9,826 nt of DNA from Streptomyces bikiniensis (lineage in GTDB: Bacteria; Actinomycetota; Actinomycetes; Streptomycetales; Streptomycetaceae): NCBI GenBank assembly GCA_000716465.1, contig JNWL01000085.1:1-9826 (forward strand). The letters run 5' to 3'. Positions 7,701-9,826 of the stretch are shown here, in pieces (within the stretch, counting starts at the first letter, position 1; each line of letters opens with the position of its first letter). The position numbers were made by a program, and so were the translations under genes. The notes beneath the pieces are model-generated. The model was not told the DNA's origin. It saw only the letters and a list, made by a program, of their open reading frames with translations, and made no database searches.

Positions 7701-9826
7701 CGACGACCATCTCCGGCGAGCGCGGCAGCAGCAGCGCCACCAGGGCGCCGGGCCCGGTGCCGCGGGCGGCCAGCTCGTGGGCGAGCCGGTTCGCGCGGGC
7801 GTCCAGCTCGGCGTACGAGAGCACCTCCGCGCCGAACTCCAGGGCCGGGTGGCCGGGCTGGGCGGCGGCACGGGCCGCGTACAGCTCGTGCACCGGCGCC
7901 ACGTCGACGTCCCGCACGGGACCGGCCCACTCGCCCAGGATCCGCTCGCGCTCGGCGGGCAGCAGGGCGTCGACCTCGCCCAGCGCGACGTCGGGGTCGC
8001 GGGTGAGGACGCCGACGAGATGGGTGAAGCGGTCCGCCAGGGACCGCGCGGTCGCCTCGTCGAACAGGTCGCTGCTGTACTCCAGGACGGCGTCGATCCC
8101 GGCGGGCGCGCCGTCCGGGCCGTGCCGCTCGGTCAGCTCGAAGGCCAGGTCCAGCTTGGCGGTGCCGGTGCGGACCGGGACGGCCCCGACGTCCAGGCCG
8201 GGCAGGGCGAGGTCGGCGGAGGCGTTGTTCTGCAGCACCAGCATGGTCTGGAACAGCGGCTGCCGGGACAGCGACCGGCTCGGCGCGATCGCGTCGACCA
8301 GCGTCTCGAACGGCAGGTCCTGGTGGGCGTAGGCCGCCAGGTCGGCCGTGCGGACGCGGTCGACGAGCTCGCGGAAGGTCGGGTCGCCGGACAGGTCGGT
8401 GCGCAGCACCAGGGTGTTGACGAAGAAGCCGACCAGCTCGTCGAGGGCCGGGTCGGTGCGGCCCGCGACGGGCGTCCCGAGCGGCACGTCGTCGCCCGCG
8501 CCGAGGCTCGACAGCAGCGTGGCGAGCGCGGCCTGGAGCACCATGAAGGTGCTCGCGCCCTGCGCGCGGGCCAGCGCGGCGACCGCCGCGTGCGCCGCGC
8601 CGCCGACCTCGAAGGCGACCGTGCCGCCGCGGTGGCTGGGCACGGCGGGCCGCGGCCGGTCGGTCGGCAGCTCCAGCTCCTCCGGGAGCCCGGCCAGCGC
8701 CTCCTTCCAGTGGGCGAGCTGCTCGTCCGCGACCGCGTCGAGGATCCCCCGCTGCCACAGCGTGTAGTCGGCGTACTGGACCGGCAGCGGCGCCCACGCG
8801 GGGGCTCCGCCCGCCCGCCGCAGCCCGTACGCCTCGGCGAGGTCGCGGGCGAGCGGCGCGACGGACCAGCCGTCGGAGGCGATGTGGTGGAGCACGACGA
8901 GCAGCACGTGCTCGTCGGCGGCGAGCCGGAACAGCTCGGCGCGCAGCGGGAGCCCGTCCGCCAGGTCGAAGTCCCGGGCGGCCGCGGCGGCCAGCGCCCC
9001 GGGCAGCTCCCCGGGCGCGGTCGCGGTGACGGGCAGGGCGACGTGCGCCCCGTCCGCCGGCAGGATTCGCTGGCGCGGCCGTCCGCCGGCCTCGGGGAAG
9101 ACGGTGCGCAGGCTCTCGTGGCGGGCCACGACGTCGTCCAGCGCGGCCCCCAGGGCGGCGGTGTCCAGAGCGCCGGAGAGGCGCACCGCGAACGGCAGGT
9201 GGTAGGTGGCGGAGCCCTTCTCCAGGTGGTTCAGGAACCACAGCCGCTGCTGGGCGGGGGAGAGCGGCAGCTCCTCCGGACGCTCGGCGGCGGCGGTCAG
9301 GGCCGGTCGCACCGGGGCGTCCGACGCGTCGAGGGCGGCGGCCAGTTCGGCGACGGTCGGCGCCTGGAACAGGGTGCGGATCGGGACCTCGGCGCCGAGC
9401 CGGGCCCGGATCCGGGACGCGGCCCGGGTGGCGAGCAGCGAGTGCCCGCCGAGGTCGAAGAAGTCGTCGTCGATGCCGACGGCCGGCAGTCCGAGGACGT
9501 CCGCGAAGACCTCGCACAACACCCGCTCGCGCGGGGTGCGCGCCGGGACGAGGCCCGTGGCGTGCTCCGAGGGGTCGGGGGCGGGCAGTGCCTTGCGGTC
9601 GACCTTGCCGTTGGGGGTGAGCGGCAGCGCGTCCAGCGTGACGAAGGCGCCGGGCACCATGTAGCCGGGGAGGACGGCGGAGAGCGCCGCCTTCGGCTCG
9701 TCGGTGGTGCCGATGAGGTAGCCGACCAGGCGTCCGTGGTGGACGGTGGCGGCGGCGTCGGTGATGCCGGGCAGGCGGCGCAGGGCGGTTTCGACCTCGC
9801 CGAGTTCGATGCGGTGGCCGCGGATC
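4681..9826 (-). CDS. Nonribosomal peptide synthetase, A(partial)-T-C-A-T-E, 5' end outside window
   Basis: This is a multimodular NRPS subunit that activates amino acids as adenylates, loads them on carrier domains and condenses them. About 1714 residues are visible; the frame is open to the window edge, so the ATG at 9660 is internal and not the start. Domains in order by visible residue: A C-terminal part (1 to about 100, with the A8-like [11 protein letters not shown] and A10 NGKVDR motifs), T (GGHS, Ser 129), C ([13 protein letters not shown] at 186, HHIASDGWS at 313), full A ([11 protein letters not shown] at 800), T (GGDS, Ser 1184), and E ([10 protein letters not shown] at 1359, EGHGRE at 1499, FNYLG at 1589). 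The GGDS carrier form is the one usually placed before an E domain. The protein ends in an acidic tail rich in Asp and Glu and its TGA overlaps the ATG of the next NRPS gene, so the two are co-translated partners. It supplies an unknown residue X followed by a D-configured, probably aromatic residue. The family and domain order are certain from motifs; the product is unknown. Confidence 0.97.
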   Translation of the reverse strand, partial: IRGHRIELGEVETALRRLPGITDAAATVHHGRLVGYLIGTTDEPKAALSAVLPGYMVPGAFVTLDALPLTPNGKVDRKALPAPDPSEHATGLVPARTPRERVLCEVFADVLGLPAVGIDDDFFDLGGHSLLATRAASRIRARLGAEVPIRTLFQAPTVAELAAALDASDAPVRPALTAAAERPEELPLSPAQQRLWFLNHLEKGSATYHLPFAVRLSGALDTAALGAALDDVVARHESLRTVFPEAGGRPRQRILPADGAHVALPVTATAPGELPGALAAAAARDFDLADGLPLRAELFRLAADEHVLLVVLHHIASDGWSVAPLARDLAEAYGLRRAGGAPAWAPLPVQYADYTLWQRGILDAVADEQLAHWKEALAGLPEELELPTDRPRPAVPSHRGGTVAFEVGGAAHAAVAALARAQGASTFMVLQAALATLLSSLGAGDDVPLGTPVAGRTDPALDELVGFFVNTLVLRTDLSGDPTFRELVDRVRTADLAAYAHQDLPFETLVDAIAPSRSLSRQPLFQTMLVLQNNASADLALPGLDVGAVPVRTGTAKLDLAFELTERHGPDGAPAGIDAVLEYSSDLFDEATARSLADRFTHLVGVLTRDPDVALGEVDALLPAERERILGEWAGPVRDVDVAPVHELYAARAAAQPGHPALEFGAEVLSYAELDARANRLAHELAARGTGPGALVALLLPRSPEMVVALLAVLKAGAAYLPIDAAYPRDRIAYMLDDARPVLALTTAAESAGLDGTDVPRLLLDAPDVRAAVGARPGRPLTDADRTRPLSVRDPAYVIYTSGSTGRPKGVVVEHRTVAVMVADQGPRMGIGPDTRWLQFASYSFDAATWELSIGLLSGATMILSTAEERGPGGPLAELVERTGTTMVCLPPTVLSAWPADRPMPGGVQLVVAGEACPPELVERFSRGRVMRNAYGPTEATVCASISAPLSGAVKPPIGFPLHNTRLYVLDARLRPVPPGVTGELYIGGDQLARGYLRRPELTAARFLADPYATARGGRMYRSGDLVRWNADGSLDYVGRVDDQVKLRGFRIEPGEIEGALLARGDLAAAAVVVREDRPGDKRLVAYVVAAGAPVDVREVRARLAGALPEHMVPSAVVALDALPLTGNGKLDRRALPAPDHSRAAEGLAPANEREAALCRAFAEVLGLESAGADASFFDLGGDSISSIQLVGRAREAGLAITAQDVFVHRTPQGLALAAQAAGRPGAVGVGDGTGPVPATPITAWFDAVDGPTDGFHQAAVVQTPAGAAYERIEAALQALLDHHDALRRHGDTILEAGAVRAGDVLRRVDAGAGDLAALVRAEAATARAELAPARGDVVRAVWLDAGAERPGRLLLTLHHLVVDGVSWRILLPDLAQAYERPERPLAPVGTSFRQWALLLREEAARPERRAELPLWREVVDGGDPPFGTRPLDPAEDTAATARRLRLELPAAYTAELLTTVPAAFHAEINDVLLTALALGVADWRRGRGEPQDVLVDLEGHGREPVVPGVDLSRTVGWFTSTHPVRLDVGLCDWDEVWAGGPALGQVLKEVKEQLRRIPDHGIGHGLLGRLGTGAAAELGARPAPQLGFNYLGRMALSEPGDWQVAPESLDVAAGTDAGMPLPHALGVNARTEDRPDGPCLVAEWAWAGRTVADADAEAVAHGWFRALKALAEHAARPDAGGFTPSDLGLVEGLGQDEIDEFENEFADEWGDEG
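4780..6120 (-). other. Epimerisation (E) domain, terminal
   Basis: This domain converts the carrier-bound L-aminoacyl/peptidyl residue to an L/D mixture from which the D-form is passed on. Visible motifs are E1 [10 protein letters not shown]2 [13 protein letters not shown] (5713-5751, with the catalytic second His), E3 [13 protein letters not shown]4 EGHGRE (5314-5331, with the Glu thought to act as the other catalytic base/acid), E5 [15 protein letters not shown]6 PDHGIGHG (5128-5151) and E7 GFNYLG (about 5047-5064). All key residues are present. The one oddity is His where E6 usually has Tyr (GxGYG). The domain is followed by an acidic C-terminal tail. Confidence 0.95.
6180..6385 (-). other. 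Peptidyl carrier (T) domain, E-associated form
   Basis: The motif [15 protein letters not shown] carries the phosphopantetheine serine at 6274-6276. The Asp in GGDS, instead of the His of GGHS in the other carriers here, is the usual form of carriers that work with a following E domain, and an E domain follows directly. Confidence 0.95.
6425..7900 (-). other. Adenylation domain, aromatic (Phe-like) code
   Basis: This is a complete A domain: A3 [11 protein letters not shown] (7396-7428), A4 with FDAATWELS (7264-7293), A5 NAYGPTE, A7 [10 protein letters not shown]8 [13 protein letters not shown]10 NGKLDR. Aligning by eye to the GrsA phenylalanine domain gives the pocket code D235 A236 W239 C278 V299 A301 A322 V330 C331 K517. 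It resembles the Phe codes DAWTIAAICK and DAWTVAAVCK and differs from the latter only by Cys for Thr at 278. I infer Phe or a related aromatic residue; the Cys leaves room for a modified aromatic substrate. The E domain that follows would invert it to the D-form. Confidence 0.85.
8023..9290 (-). repeat. Diverged direct repeat, copy in upstream gene (LCL C domain)
   Basis: This is the partner of the copy at 290-1545, in the same orientation. The exact block gcagcaccagggtgtt lies at 8403-8418, and gctgccacagcgtgtagtc at 8751-8769 matches 1018-1036. Similarity drops on the A-domain side, near the C-A linker. Confidence 0.85.
8030..9280 (-). other. Condensation domain, LCL type
   Basis: The domain opens with [19 protein letters not shown] (C1) and has the catalytic HHIASDGWS motif (C3) at about 8863-8889, with the second His as the catalytic residue. 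Downstream motifs such as [22 protein letters not shown] and HQDLPFE are intact. The C1 and C3 wording fits LCL domains, which join an L-donor to the next acceptor. It is closely similar to the second C domain of the downstream gene (about 290-1535). Confidence 0.93.
9345..9550 (-). other. Peptidyl carrier (T) domain
   Basis: This carrier domain has the motif [15 protein letters not shown]. The serine that receives phosphopantetheine is encoded at 9439-9441. It sits between the partial A domain and an LCL-type C domain; with no E domain between them, residue X is expected to be passed on as the L-form or an achiral residue. Confidence 0.95.
9580..9826 (-). other. Adenylation domain, C-terminal subdomain only
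   Basis: Only the mobile C-terminal part of this A domain is in the window. It begins at the A8 region ([15 protein letters not shown]) and ends at A10 ([16 protein letters not shown]), whose lysine closes over the adenylate. The binding-pocket residues lie upstream of the window, so the substrate X cannot be predicted. The frame continues directly into a carrier domain. Confidence 0.93.

Noticed and set aside
9658..9660. ATG as the start of the upstream NRPS
   Set aside because: The frame stays open to 9825 and encodes recognisable A8-to-A10 sequence upstream of this ATG; the Met is the internal residue of the common YMVPGAF-like segment.
1..9826. CRISPR arrays, insertion sequences, tRNA or rRNA genes
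   Set aside because: The window is fully accounted for by two continuous NRPS frames. The only repeats are diverged domain-level copies, with no terminal inverted repeats or regularly spaced short repeats.

Overview
The window is very GC-rich, with codons almost always ending in G or C and no in-frame TTA codon that I noticed. This points to a high-GC actinobacterium, most likely Streptomyces or a close relative. The whole window is coding on the minus strand. It holds parts of two consecutive nonribosomal peptide synthetase (NRPS) genes; both run off the window, and there is no intergenic gap, RNA gene, mobile element or CRISPR array.

Reading in the direction of transcription (from high to low coordinates), the upstream gene enters at 9826 in the C-terminal part of an adenylation (A) domain and ends at 4681. 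Its visible order is A(partial)-T-C-A-T-E. The second A domain has the ten-residue specificity code D-A-W-C-V-A-A-V-C-K, which resembles the phenylalanine/aromatic family. The final epimerisation (E) domain would deliver the residue as the D-isomer. The protein ends in a strongly acidic tail.

The downstream gene starts at 4684 in an ATGA overlap with the stop of the first gene and runs off the window at position 1. Its visible order is C-A-T-C-A(partial). The first C domain has the motif variants expected of a DCL domain, which accepts a D-residue from upstream, and matches the upstream E domain. Its A domain has the code D-I-L-Q-L-G-V-I-W-K, one residue from the common glycine code. The second C domain is of the LCL type, as expected after glycine.

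The two proteins would act as neighbouring subunits of one assembly line, giving an internal segment X - (D-Phe-like aromatic) - Gly - Y. X and Y cannot be predicted because the specificity-determining parts of their A domains lie outside the window. The start and end modules, tailoring genes, regulators and product identity are also outside the window. The main points for a second look are the two nearly collinear LCL C domains 7.7 kb apart, joined to different A domains; the possible charge-based docking at the subunit junction; the non-identical aromatic code; and a Tyr-to-His change in the E6 motif.
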